39,644 nt of DNA, from positions 1-39,644 of the forward strand of contig JAJZGH010000008.1 of assembly GCA_021798635.1 (NCBI GenBank), written 5' to 3'. This document shows positions 32,097-39,644 of this stretch, piece by piece. Position 1 is the stretch's first letter. Every line of letters starts with the position of its first letter. The DNA is from Planctomycetota bacterium (GTDB taxonomy: Bacteria > Planctomycetota > Phycisphaerae > WQYP01). A model generated the notes under the pieces. That model saw only the letters and a program-made list of their open reading frames with translations, had not been told where the DNA came from and did not search any database. The position numbers were made by a program, and so were the translations under genes.

Positions 32097-33383
32097 ATGG
32101 CCAACCCCAATAACGTCGCCAGTAAAACCGAGACAATGCTGGGCAAATTCATTGTTGATCAGGGGTTTTGCACGCAGGAAGAGCTGGGCGACTGCCTGTC
32201 ATTGCAGGCGGAACTCGAACGCCAGGAGAGCCATCGCTCCCTGACCGATATTCTTGTGGCCAACGGCTACGTCACGCAAACCCAACTGGCCCGCGTTAAG
32301 GCCGCGGTCGAAGAGCAAAAAACTTTTCAACAGATTCCCGGCTACCAGATCATGTCCAAGCTCGGGGCCGGCGCGATGGCCACCGTGTTTAAAGCCCGGC
32401 AGCTTTCCCTGGACCGAATTGTCGCAATTAAAGTTCTGCCCAAACGCATGAGCGAAAATAAAGAATTCGTAGACCGCTTCTACATGGAAGGCAAGGCCGC
32501 CGCCAAATTAAACCACCCCAATATCGTGGCCGCCTATGATGTAGGCGAAGCGGGCGGATACCACTATTTTGTCATGGAATATGTGGCGGGCAAAACGGTT
32601 TATGACCATCTGGTAGACAGTGGAAAACCCTATCCGGAAAAGCAGGCCTTGGACATTATCATCCAGGTGTGTCGCGCACTGGTTCATGCCCATCTCAACG
32701 GCCTTATTCACCGGGATGTTAAACCCAAAAATATCATGATGACTCCGGAAGGAACCGCCAAGCTCGCCGATATGGGTTTAGCGCGGGAAGCCGATGACAA
32801 AGTGGCCGCCGCCGCTGAAGCCGGCAAAGCCTATGGTACACCCTATTACATTTCCCCCGAACAAATTCGCGGCCAGTTGAATATCGATTTTCGCGCCGAC
32901 ATTTATTCCCTGGGTGCCACGATGTACCACATGGTGACTGGCCGCGTGCCATTTGAAGCCCCCTCCCCGGCGGCGGTGATGCACAAGCATTTGAAAGAGG
33001 ATCTGGTACCACCGGATCACGTCAATACCAACTTAAGTGCCGGTATATCGGAAATTATAGAAGTGGCCATGGCCAAAGACCCGGCCAAGCGCTATTCCTC
33101 CACGTCGGATATGCTTTCCGACTTGGAATCTGTAGCGCATGGTGATCCACCCAAGCTGGCGCGGCGCGCCTATGATCTCACCACGCTGGCGAAAATTGAA
33201 AAAGCCGCTGCGGATTCCAATCCTTCGGACCAGGTGGACTTGGTGGAAGCCGACGAAGAACCCACCATTGATCTGGGTTCCCGCACGCTGATTCAAAAAT
33301 TCAAGGATCCGCTGGTATTGTTGCTGCTGGGTTGCCTGGTATTTGCCATCGTGATTATTGTGATGCTGGAACTCAAGGGGTAG
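32097..33383 (+). CDS. membrane-anchored Ser/Thr protein kinase with N-terminal MshEN-like repeats
   Basis: 428 residues. The Hanks-type kinase core runs from about residue 83 to 350. The glycine loop is LGAGAMATVF (90-98), the ATP lysine Lys112, the alpha-C glutamate Glu131, the catalytic HRDVKPKN (205-212), and the metal motif DMG (225-227, Met for Phe). APE is represented by SPEQ. The first 70 residues have two repeats of the form L-G-x-x-L-V-x-x-G-x-x-T-x-x-x-L, seen in MshEN/GspE N-terminal domains. A single hydrophobic segment near the C-terminus (DPLVLLLLGCLVFAIVIIVMLEL) anchors it. It is predicted to phosphorylate cytosolic proteins. No neighbour indicates the target. Confidence 0.92.
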   Translation: MANPNNVASKTETMLGKFIVDQGFCTQEELGDCLSLQAELERQESHRSLTDILVANGYVTQTQLARVKAAVEEQKTFQQIPGYQIMSKLGAGAMATVFKARQLSLDRIVAIKVLPKRMSENKEFVDRFYMEGKAAAKLNHPNIVAAYDVGEAGGYHYFVMEYVAGKTVYDHLVDSGKPYPEKQALDIIIQVCRALVHAHLNGLIHRDVKPKNIMMTPEGTAKLADMGLAREADDKVAAAAEAGKAYGTPYYISPEQIRGQLNIDFRADIYSLGATMYHMVTGRVPFEAPSPAAVMHKHLKEDLVPPDHVNTNLSAGISEIIEVAMAKDPAKRYSSTSDMLSDLESVAHGDPPKLARRAYDLTTLAKIEKAAADSNPSDQVDLVEADEEPTIDLGSRTLIQKFKDPLVLLLLGCLVFAIVIIVMLELKG

Positions 33384-33540
33384 TTAACGAACCGGACCCA
33401 CATAACCCGCGACTTCGCCTGCGGTCGAACCCTGCGCCACCGGCAAAGCCCGCGGCTAAGTGAGACACGGAAACCCGGATTTTAATGAGGTGTTTTGGGA
33501 ACTAACCCTGCCGGCTACCATCGACCGCGAACTTCCCCCG

Positions 33541-34473
33541 TTAAAACCCGAACCAATTCCCAGGAACATAAGACCGCACACGCGTGACCACGCCATTGTC
33601 CAAATCTACCAGCACCGGCAGAAATGGCGGACGCCAGATATGTGTATTTTCAAATCCCAGTCGTAACATGTTGGCGCTCGCCAGACCCTTAGGCAGTGAG
33701 CCATACGGCGGTAACTGGATCAGCGCCACATTGTGATCGGAGCTATGCTTCAGGTGCCGCGAGATACTTGCTATGGCACTTTGGCAAATCGGGCAGGTAT
33801 GAAAATAAATCACCGCCAGCCACTTTCCGTGCATGATGGCCCGGCTGCCGGGAATATAATCCGCAGCCGGGAAACGCTTGGAATCCCACGCCGGCGGTTG
33901 CATGAATATCACACCGTGTCCGCCGGTAATTGTGCCGTTACTATGCAGCATCCCCGGCTGGAGATAAACTTTTCCCCCGATCAAGCCCGCTAAAATTCCC
34001 ACTGCCACTATCCCCGATAAGACCTTTCGCCATGCGGTCGCGGGATAGTTCTTCGGATACTTCGATATCGCGGCTACCATCAAAAGCAGTATGACCGCAT
34101 CCATGCCGGCGGTGATCCATGGGTTCATGGGCACAGGCCCGAAGCAGCCGCAGTTGACCTGTCCCTGCCACGCATCGTGCAGCGAAACGCCCAAAAAGAG
34201 CGTAAATAATAGCGCCCCCGCCCGCACGGCATAATAACCCGCCACCGAGCTGATGAACCATACGCCGGCCACTAATTCACTGAGCACTTCAGTGGTATGG
34301 AAGAAATAATTTTTAGTTACCGCCCCCCGCAGCAGGTCATACCCTTTAAGCGCCCCGGCAATAACCAGCACGACACCCGCCAGGAAAAGTATCCATTGCA
34401 GCAGCGGGCGTTTGATCAACTCAGGCCTCGGCGCTGTAGAGTTGCCTGGAACTGTGGTATTTTTCAACATCAT
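33541..34473 (-). CDS. MauE-like membrane protein fused to a thioredoxin-like domain
   Basis: 310 residues. Residues 25-170 hold four or five membrane helices of the MauE/DoxX-like family, with the paired Cys of NCGCFG (108-110). A periplasmic thioredoxin-like domain of about 110 residues follows, with a CPIC redox motif at 227-230 (YFHTCPICQSA) and a late PVLVDLDNG segment like the cis-Pro strand. This suggests vitamin-K-epoxide-reductase-like transfer of reducing equivalents across the membrane, for disulphide exchange or protein maturation. The start overlaps the recO stop (ATGA), an unusual pairing. The family is inferred from motifs; the substrate is unknown. Confidence 0.75.
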   Translation of the reverse strand: MMLKNTTVPGNSTAPRPELIKRPLLQWILFLAGVVLVIAGALKGYDLLRGAVTKNYFFHTTEVLSELVAGVWFISSVAGYYAVRAGALLFTLFLGVSLHDAWQGQVNCGCFGPVPMNPWITAGMDAVILLLMVAAISKYPKNYPATAWRKVLSGIVAVGILAGLIGGKVYLQPGMLHSNGTITGGHGVIFMQPPAWDSKRFPAADYIPGSRAIMHGKWLAVIYFHTCPICQSAIASISRHLKHSSDHNVALIQLPPYGSLPKGLASANMLRLGFENTHIWRPPFLPVLVDLDNGVVTRVRSYVPGNWFGF

Positions 34474-35258
34474 AGTGCCTTGTTTTTACCAAAAAGTGCG
34501 TCCACTGCCCAGCGCGTTCTAAGCGCGCGGTCCGACGCCGCCTGAATAGCCCCGATCAGCACCGTGGCGGCGGCCCGCATTGCAGGCGCATCCGCGGGTT
34601 TAGATGGGGGAGCGGCTAACAGGGCATTGGGCATAGGCAACCGCGCCAGCGCCAGCAGCACGCCGCCGTCAACCCGTATGGTTTTAGATTCCACCGGACA
34701 TTCGATGCAACAAACCCCGCCCCGCTGCGGAGAGAACTGCGCCGGTACGCCGGGGCGCACGGGCGCTTGGCACACCAGGCAATTTTCCAACTGCGGTTGA
34801 TATCCCGTGGAAATTAAAATGCTCTTGGCAATGCTTAAAAAAAGCCGCTGGGTTTGGCCGCCCCCCAACGCCGCAACGCCCGACGCAACTTCATCGTACA
34901 ACTGCGTATGCGGCTCCTGGCCGGAAAGCAGCGCCATAATCATTTCACAAATAATCTGTCCGGCATAAAACGCGGGCAGGGATTTCCGCATCGCAGGTTG
35001 ATTATCCATTAAATCCCAGGCCGTCAAAGTGCCCAGTTCCGCCGTTCCGCGCGGCGGAATATAGACTAGCTCGCCCCGGGCCAATTGATCAATCGGTGCC
35101 CCCAATGAAAAAGTGCCCGCTTTGGCCATCTTCCGGCTTCCCTTGGCCAACAAGGCCAACAATCCGGCCTGCCTCGCAAACAACGTTACCACTTGACTGG
35201 TCTCAGAAAAGTTGATGACCCGCAGACAGATCGCTTCATCTTTTTCATAATTCGCCAT
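34470..35258 (-). CDS. recO: DNA repair protein RecO
   Basis: About 262 residues. RecO loads RecA onto SSB-coated single strands in the RecFOR pathway. The N-terminal OB fold starts DEAICLRVINFSETSQVVTLFARQAGLL, followed by AKGSRK and a helical middle. The C-terminal zinc motif is present in full: CLVCQ (Cys-x-x-Cys), then CCIECP. ATG 35258 (MANYEKDEA) is chosen because RecO proteins begin shortly before the D-E-A motif; in-frame alternatives at 35300 and 35279 exist and no ribosome site is strong. The stop overlaps the next gene, giving a two-gene operon. Confidence 0.9.
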   Translation of the reverse strand: MANYEKDEAICLRVINFSETSQVVTLFARQAGLLALLAKGSRKMAKAGTFSLGAPIDQLARGELVYIPPRGTAELGTLTAWDLMDNQPAMRKSLPAFYAGQIICEMIMALLSGQEPHTQLYDEVASGVAALGGGQTQRLFLSIAKSILISTGYQPQLENCLVCQAPVRPGVPAQFSPQRGGVCCIECPVESKTIRVDGGVLLALARLPMPNALLAAPPSKPADAPAMRAAATVLIGAIQAASDRALRTRWAVDALFGKNKAL

Positions 35259-35448
35259 TAAAAGATTGTACCCGTTCATTAACGCCTTAACGAATTCCAT
35301 TGCAACTCATACCAAACATTAGTAATGCCTTAACACGCACTTAGCGCGACTGCGGTTTGATAGCGCCCGTTGGATATGGGTTTCGACATTGCGACAGGTT
35401 CGGGAGTTCCGGCCGGCAAGAAAGAACTTAATGGAAAGGAACTTGAAA

Positions 35449-36510
35449 ATGTTCAAGGCACTACGTAACGGTCTGCTGGCGGTCACAGCCGCGGCACTGG
35501 TCTCCGCCGGGATGACCACAACGGTCAACGCCGTTGAAATTCAGGGCGCGGGTTCAACTTTTGTTGCCCCCATCATGCTCAAAAAATGGATTCCCCACTT
35601 CATGGCCGGCCACCCCAATATCAAGGTTGATTATCAACCCATTGGCTCCGGCGGCGGCATCAACGGCCTGATCAACAAAACCATCAACTTCTGCGGATCA
35701 GATGCCGCGATGACCAATTCCCAGATCAGCTCCGCCGGCGGCCACGTTCTGCACATGCCGGAAGTCGCCGGACCGGAAGTCATGAGCTACAACCTGCCCA
35801 TGATCCACAAGCCGCTGGTCATGAATGGCAAGCTCATCGCTGATATTTACTTAGGCAAAGTAACACATTGGAACGCACCGGAAATTCAGGCTTTAAATCC
35901 GGGTGTCAGCCTGCCGAATCTGCGCATCTTGGTAGCGCACCGCTCCGACGGTTCGGGCACGACCTACATTTTCACCGGTTATTTATGCAAAGTCAGCCCC
36001 CAGTGGAAGACGCAGGTTGGCCAATCAACTTCCGTGCAGTGGCCGGTGGGCCGCGGCGGCAAGGGCAACCCCGGCGTGGCAGCTCTGATTGACAAAACCG
36101 TTGGCGGTTTAGGCTATCTGGAATATGCCTACGCCATCATCGGGCACTTCCCCACCGCTACCCTGATCAACAAAGACGGCTTTAAAATCCGTCCGTCCAT
36201 CCCGGCGGTTATTGCCGCCCAGAAGGCAGTCGTCGCCAATCTTCCGGCGGACTTCCGTCTTCCGATTATCAACCCGACTGGTCGTACCGCGTATCCGATT
36301 TCGGGTTTCACGTATCTGATTATTGATCGCGACCTGGGCTACATGAGCAAAGCCAAAGCCAAGGCCACGGTGGAATTTATCCACTGGGTACTCACCAAAG
36401 GCCAAAAATACGCCAAGAGCATGCAGTACATCAAACTCGGCCGCGTAATGCGTAAGAAAGTGCTCGCTGAATTGTCCAACGTAACCTGGAAAGGCCAGCC
36501 GTTAAACTAA
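35449..36510 (+). CDS. pstS: phosphate ABC importer substrate-binding protein
   Basis: 353 residues. A signal peptide (FKALRNGLLAVTAAALVSAG, cleavage after about ...VNA) precedes the mature start IQGAGSTFVAPIM, the PstS phosphate-loop strand. IGSGGGINGL and FCGSDAAM follow, then HRSDGSGTTYIFTGYL (the 'SDGSGT' phosphate site) and GGLGYLEYAYA. It delivers phosphate to PstCA. ATG 35449 follows AAAGGA by eight bases; in-frame ATGs at 35389 and 35431 are less likely. It is followed by a strong hairpin terminator and then pstC. No Pho-box-like repeat was recognised upstream. Confidence 0.95.
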   Translation: MFKALRNGLLAVTAAALVSAGMTTTVNAVEIQGAGSTFVAPIMLKKWIPHFMAGHPNIKVDYQPIGSGGGINGLINKTINFCGSDAAMTNSQISSAGGHVLHMPEVAGPEVMSYNLPMIHKPLVMNGKLIADIYLGKVTHWNAPEIQALNPGVSLPNLRILVAHRSDGSGTTYIFTGYLCKVSPQWKTQVGQSTSVQWPVGRGGKGNPGVAALIDKTVGGLGYLEYAYAIIGHFPTATLINKDGFKIRPSIPAVIAAQKAVVANLPADFRLPIINPTGRTAYPISGFTYLIIDRDLGYMSKAKAKATVEFIHWVLTKGQKYAKSMQYIKLGRVMRKKVLAELSNVTWKGQPLN

Positions 36511-36537
36511 GCGTCGAGATCATCCACGCAAAATCCT

Positions 36538-36578
36538 GGCAGTCCCCACAAGAGCATATCGCGTGGGGACTGCCTTTT
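36538..36578 (+). terminator. intrinsic terminator/attenuator between pstS and pstC
   Basis: Perfect 12-bp inverted repeat GGCAGTCCCCAC (36538-36549) and GTGGGGACTGCC (36563-36574), with a 13-base loop, then TTTT. It lies 28 bases after the pstS stop. Partial termination here would make more PstS than permease, a common stoichiometry for binding proteins. Confidence 0.8.
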
Positions 36579-36638
36579 GCATAGGATAAGCGCAAGCGAA
36601 ATAGCACCCGCAGGGAAAGACTTTTGAGAATATAGCGT

Positions 36639-37673
36639 ATGACCGCATCAACCGATCCGACATTACCGCCCAATCCCTTCATGGATGTTCAGCAAAACGC
36701 GTTCCGCCGCGGGGTAGACAAAGCCACCAAAGCCGCTGCCTTAGGCGGGGTATTGCTGACCATCACCATTTTAATTATTGTTTTTGTGGTGCTCATCCAT
36801 GGCTCTTGGATGGCCCTCCGGCAGATCGGCTGGCACTTTTTTACCACGCAGGCCTGGAATCCCGTGCCCGGGCGTGATCAGTACGGCGTGCTGTCTTTCC
36901 TTTACGGTACCGGCATTACCACATTTCTGGCACTCTTAATTGGTGTACCGTTAAGCATAGGAACCGCGATATTTATTACCCGCATCGCACCGCGCTGGCT
37001 GGCCGGTCCCGTCTCTTTTTTAGTGGAATTGCTGGCGGCTATTCCAAGCATCGCCTACGGCTTGTGGGGTTGTTTTGTCATGTCCCCCTGGCTGCAGAAT
37101 TACCTCGAACCAGTTCTCTACGATACATTAAAACATATAAAAATTATTCCAGTGGGAAAATATCCCAGTGGCCGCATTGAGTTTTTCCCCGCCAACCTCG
37201 TGCATGGCGGCCCGTCGGGCAGCGATTTTCTGGCTGGCGGATTGATTCTGACCATTATGATTCTGCCCATTATTACCGCGATTACCCGTGATGTCTTACA
37301 GCAGTTTCCACAGGAAATTGAACATGGCGCTTATGGCCTGGGTGCCACATGGTGGCAAACCACGCGCTTGGCCCTGGCATACTGCCGGGCGGGAATTTTT
37401 GGCGCTGTGATGCTGGGCATGGCCCGGGCTATTGGCGAAACCATGGCCGTTATCATGGTCATCGGCAATACCGACCATATCAGCGCCAGTCTATTTGCCG
37501 GCGGCCAAACCATGTCCGGAGTGCTGGCCAATGAATTTATGGAAGCCGATCATCCCATTTACTTAAGCGCCATGTTTTACGTGGCCCTCGTGCTGATGTT
37601 AAGTTCGCTGGTAACCAATGTCATTGCCCGTGCTCTGTTATCACGCATCGACCGGGAACGTCAAACGGCCTGA
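36639..37673 (+). CDS. pstC: phosphate ABC importer permease PstC
   Basis: 344 residues with six membrane helices. Recognisable PstC parts are FLYGTGITTFLALLIGVPLSIGTAIF, LVELLAAIPSIAYGLWG, and the permease-ATPase contact loop EIEHGAYGLGATWWQTTRLALAYCRAGIFG. The latter is followed by ARAIGETMAVIMVIGN, the PstC signature. Between helices lies an extended loop of about 45 residues (LQNYLEPVLYDTLKHIKIIP and on), longer than in E. coli. The start ATG 36639 has only a weak ribosome site. It forms the channel with PstA. Confidence 0.95.
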   Translation: MTASTDPTLPPNPFMDVQQNAFRRGVDKATKAAALGGVLLTITILIIVFVVLIHGSWMALRQIGWHFFTTQAWNPVPGRDQYGVLSFLYGTGITTFLALLIGVPLSIGTAIFITRIAPRWLAGPVSFLVELLAAIPSIAYGLWGCFVMSPWLQNYLEPVLYDTLKHIKIIPVGKYPSGRIEFFPANLVHGGPSGSDFLAGGLILTIMILPIITAITRDVLQQFPQEIEHGAYGLGATWWQTTRLALAYCRAGIFGAVMLGMARAIGETMAVIMVIGNTDHISASLFAGGQTMSGVLANEFMEADHPIYLSAMFYVALVLMLSSLVTNVIARALLSRIDRERQTA

Positions 37674-37700
37674 TGGCCACCTCCTGAAAGGATACGCACA

Positions 37701-38579
37701 ATGAATGCTGATGCTATAAAACCCGAGCCAAACCCCTTTGCCGGCCGCAGTCCGGGCCGACGCTGGATCAGTCGTGGCGTCATGGTGCTTTGCACGCTCT
37801 GTACGGCCATCGCATTAGCGGTATTGTTTGTGGTGCTGGCCTATATGGGCATACGCGGTATTGAATATATGACGCCGGCGTTTTTTACGAATTTGCCGCT
37901 GCAATCGCCCGAAGGTATGCGGAACTGCATCATTGGTACCATTATTCTCGTGGGCTTGGCCAGTGTTTTAGGTGTGCCGATAGGCATGTTGTGTGGCATT
38001 TACATGGCGGAATATGCCGGCAAAGGTTGGTTCACCTACGCGGCCCAACTGGTCATGGATTTGCTGGCCGGCACGCCCACTATTCTGCTGGGTGTCATTG
38101 CCTGGCAGTTGGTGGTTGTCCCGCTGCATCAGCAGTCCGGGTGGTCGGGGGCTCTTGCCCTGGCATTTATTATGGTGCCCATTGTCGCGCGGGCCAGTGA
38201 GGAAATGCTCCGGCTAGTCCCGCACCCGCATCGGGAAGCCTCGGCAGGCTTAGGTGCCTCCAAAGCCCAGACACTTTTTAGGGTCATTCTCCCCGCCGCA
38301 AAAGCCGGAATTACCACAGGAATCATGCTGGGAATCGCCCGTGTCGCCGGCGAAACAGCACCCCTGTTATTTACCGCGTTGGGCAATGATCAGGCCGTGT
38401 ATAACCCCAGTCAGCCCTATCCATCATTGACATTAAAGATATGGCAATACTCACAATCCGCCGAACCCGCCTGGCGTCATCAGGCCTGGACCGCCGTACT
38501 GGTGCTGGTAACCATGGTACTCCTGTTTACCGCCGCCGTGCGCTTCACCGTCCGCGGCAAAAAAGTCAACGTGATCTGA
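37701..38579 (+). CDS. pstA: phosphate ABC importer permease PstA
   Basis: 292 residues with six membrane helices. PstA-type motifs: GMRNCIIGTIILVGLASVLGVPIGMLCGIYMAEY, MDLLAGTPTILLGVIAW, the coupling loop HREASAGLGASKAQTLFRVILPAAKAGI, and IARVAGETAPLLFTALGN. GAAAGGAT precedes the start at 37701. The pst genes end here. The next gene is convergent after five bases, so pstB and phoU are not directly downstream, unlike the usual pstSCAB-phoU order. Confidence 0.95.
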   Translation: MNADAIKPEPNPFAGRSPGRRWISRGVMVLCTLCTAIALAVLFVVLAYMGIRGIEYMTPAFFTNLPLQSPEGMRNCIIGTIILVGLASVLGVPIGMLCGIYMAEYAGKGWFTYAAQLVMDLLAGTPTILLGVIAWQLVVVPLHQQSGWSGALALAFIMVPIVARASEEMLRLVPHPHREASAGLGASKAQTLFRVILPAAKAGITTGIMLGIARVAGETAPLLFTALGNDQAVYNPSQPYPSLTLKIWQYSQSAEPAWRHQAWTAVLVLVTMVLLFTAAVRFTVRGKKVNVI

Positions 38580-38584
38580 CGTAG

Positions 38585-39007
38585 TCACGGCAACCGCCGA
38601 ATCGTGCAATTAAAATTGGCGGCCGCCGTCAGGCTTGTGAAATGAATCTGGGCCATGGAATAGGCCGGCACGCGTAGCGTATTCCAGCCCGAAGTTGCTT
38701 CCACCTGCGCGCCCTGGGCATTAAGAAAGCTGTACTGAAATTCCAAATACAATTCATCAGCCGTGACATTACGCACCGGTATGACCACATCCAGTTGCCC
38801 GTCCCCCACCCGACTGACAATCGGCTCGTTCACCAGTATTTTGCTCTGCAAATTGTAGCTTGTCAGGTGCACCTGCGGAAATGGATTAAGCGTATTTTGA
38901 CCAGGAATCACCGGCCCCTGACACCCGGTTATGCCCAGCAAACACGTCAGGCAAAATACCGCCAATACGCCAACAAATAATACGCTCGTGCTACCTTTGG
39001 ATAACAT
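38585..39007 (-). CDS. DUF1425 (YcfL-like) lipoprotein
   Basis: 140 residues. A lipoprotein signal ends in ITGC (Cys29) after a hydrophobic run. The rest is a small immunoglobulin-like beta-sandwich: VHLTSYNLQSKILVNEPIVSRVGDGQLDVVIPVRNVT, ELYLEFQYSFLNAQGAQVEATSGWNTLRVPAYSMAQIHFTSLT. The start is near position 39007. This matches DUF1425/YcfL, which in E. coli lies beside the peptidoglycan synthase activator lpoB. The gene follows the next (upstream) leftward gene by 29 bases. Confidence 0.75.
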   Translation of the reverse strand: MLSKGSTSVLFVGVLAVFCLTCLLGITGCQGPVIPGQNTLNPFPQVHLTSYNLQSKILVNEPIVSRVGDGQLDVVIPVRNVTADELYLEFQYSFLNAQGAQVEATSGWNTLRVPAYSMAQIHFTSLTAAANFNCTIRRLP

Positions 39008-39036
39008 CGCAACTGCTCCTTAATATCGGCTCGCCC

Positions 39037-39644
39037 TTACTGCCGTGCCGGTTCAATGGGGGTTTCGTTGACCGTTTTTACCTGGGTTTGTGTCGTTTGC
39101 GTCTGCACGCGTGTGGTGGTTTTAATGCGCGTCGTACGCAGCACCATCGGCCCGGTAATCTGCAAATCCACAGTGTTATTCTGCAAATCCACCGCTTTAA
39201 GCCCTCTGGATACGCCGATTTCCTGTTTCAAGGCGGAATAAAAATCATCCGGTGCCCCATTATATTCAACGGCTAATCGCCCATACGCTGTGGACGTTGA
39301 ACCCGTCATACCCCGGTCAATGACCAGCCGCACGCCCGGGACTTTCTGCACAAAATGCTTAATGGCCAGCACATCATCAATACTGGCGGCATTATAGATT
39401 CGCACAATCAGCGGGTTGTACGCCGCCGCGCCACCGCCCCAGATAGCCGCCAGCTTCTGCATGATTTTGTCCGCCAGATAACCCGTGTACATATTAATAT
39501 TAGTCTTGCTGGCCGGTAGCGGCATATCAACATACGTTGCCGCCAAGACGCGGGCGTCCGTAGTGCTGACCGCCTGCGCTAAAAGCCGCACGGCATTTCC
39601 CGAAGAGGCTTGCTGCGTGGGGGCCGCCTGAATTTCCACCAGCA
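39037..39644 (-). CDS. uncharacterised protein, N-terminus outside window
   Basis: At least 200 residues; the frame continues beyond the window edge, so the GTG at 39639 is probably internal. The visible part has a helical region (LADKIMQKLAAIWGGG), a section RIYNAASIDDVLAIKHFVQKVPGVRLVIDRG, then a Thr/Gln-rich C-terminal tail that repeats KTTTRVQTQTTQTQVKT. It is not recognised. Neighbourhood of the DUF1425 lipoprotein suggests an envelope protein with an LpoB-like role, by analogy with the E. coli order, but the sequence itself does not show that. Confidence 0.55.
   Translation of the reverse strand, partial: LVEIQAAPTQQASSGNAVRLLAQAVSTTDARVLAATYVDMPLPASKTNINMYTGYLADKIMQKLAAIWGGGAAAYNPLIVRIYNAASIDDVLAIKHFVQKVPGVRLVIDRGMTGSTSTAYGRLAVEYNGAPDDFYSALKQEIGVSRGLKAVDLQNNTVDLQITGPMVLRTTRIKTTTRVQTQTTQTQVKTVNETPIEPARQ

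Noticed and set aside
35259..35448. Pho box upstream of pstS
   Set aside because: No pair of conserved 11-bp Pho-box-like repeats could be seen.

Overview
The window looks like a chromosomal segment from a Gram-negative-type bacterium of moderately high GC. Several lipoproteins and periplasmic binding proteins are visible. I lean towards Planctomycetota (Phycisphaerae-like) because of the combination seen: a Hanks-type Ser/Thr kinase with a C-terminal membrane anchor, pyruvoyl-dependent arginine decarboxylase, CoaX, a MauE-thioredoxin fusion, a HEAT-repeat secretory protein and a divergent SerRS. No rRNA or other decisive marker is present, so this placement is inference. No tRNA gene, CRISPR array, integrase or transposase was recognised.

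Layout. 1-1.6 kb: the tail of a methyltransferase converges on, and overlaps, a UDP-glucose 6-dehydrogenase gene. 1.8-3.9 kb: obg and coaX, with a short leader ORF and a hairpin directly in front of obg. 4.1-17.8 kb: one long co-directional cluster of nine genes with very short gaps or overlaps. It holds an unrecognised membrane-anchored secretory protein, an ABC-2 exporter (ATPase plus duplicated permease), a HEAT-repeat protein, a B12/siderophore-type importer (lipoprotein, permease, ATPase) and a partial arginine/ornithine succinyltransferase pathway (astC, astA, astD-like). A pyruvoyl-dependent arginine decarboxylase converges on its end, so two arginine-using routes sit side by side. 18.8-20.5 kb: an HU-type protein with a strong terminator and an AraC-family regulator with a likely autoregulatory operator. 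20.5-22.8 kb: an accessory-looking stretch with a 46-residue membrane protein and a two-gene OLD-like ATPase plus TOPRIM-like nuclease pair, the best candidate here for a defence system. 23-27.5 kb: serS followed by a sugar ABC importer (binding protein and two permeases, no ATPase). 27.6-30 kb: leftward CYTH, FIST and DUF4870-type genes. 30-33.4 kb: rightward deoC, a UDP-glucuronate 4-epimerase-type gene, a large perfect palindrome and a Ser/Thr kinase. 33.5-35.3 kb: leftward recO and a MauE-thioredoxin gene. 35.4-38.6 kb: pstS, pstC and pstA. 38.6 kb to the end: two leftward envelope genes, the last cut by the window edge.

How the genes relate. UDP-glucose dehydrogenase and the UDP-sugar epimerase could together supply UDP-glucuronate and UDP-galacturonate for surface polysaccharides, although they lie 29 kb apart. 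The ABC-2 exporter genes and the 770-residue protein form a gliding/export-like module. AstC, AstA and AstD would take ornithine (or arginine, if AstB exists elsewhere) to N-succinylglutamate. Both the sugar importer and the Pst system lack a nearby ATPase gene, so theirs must be encoded elsewhere.
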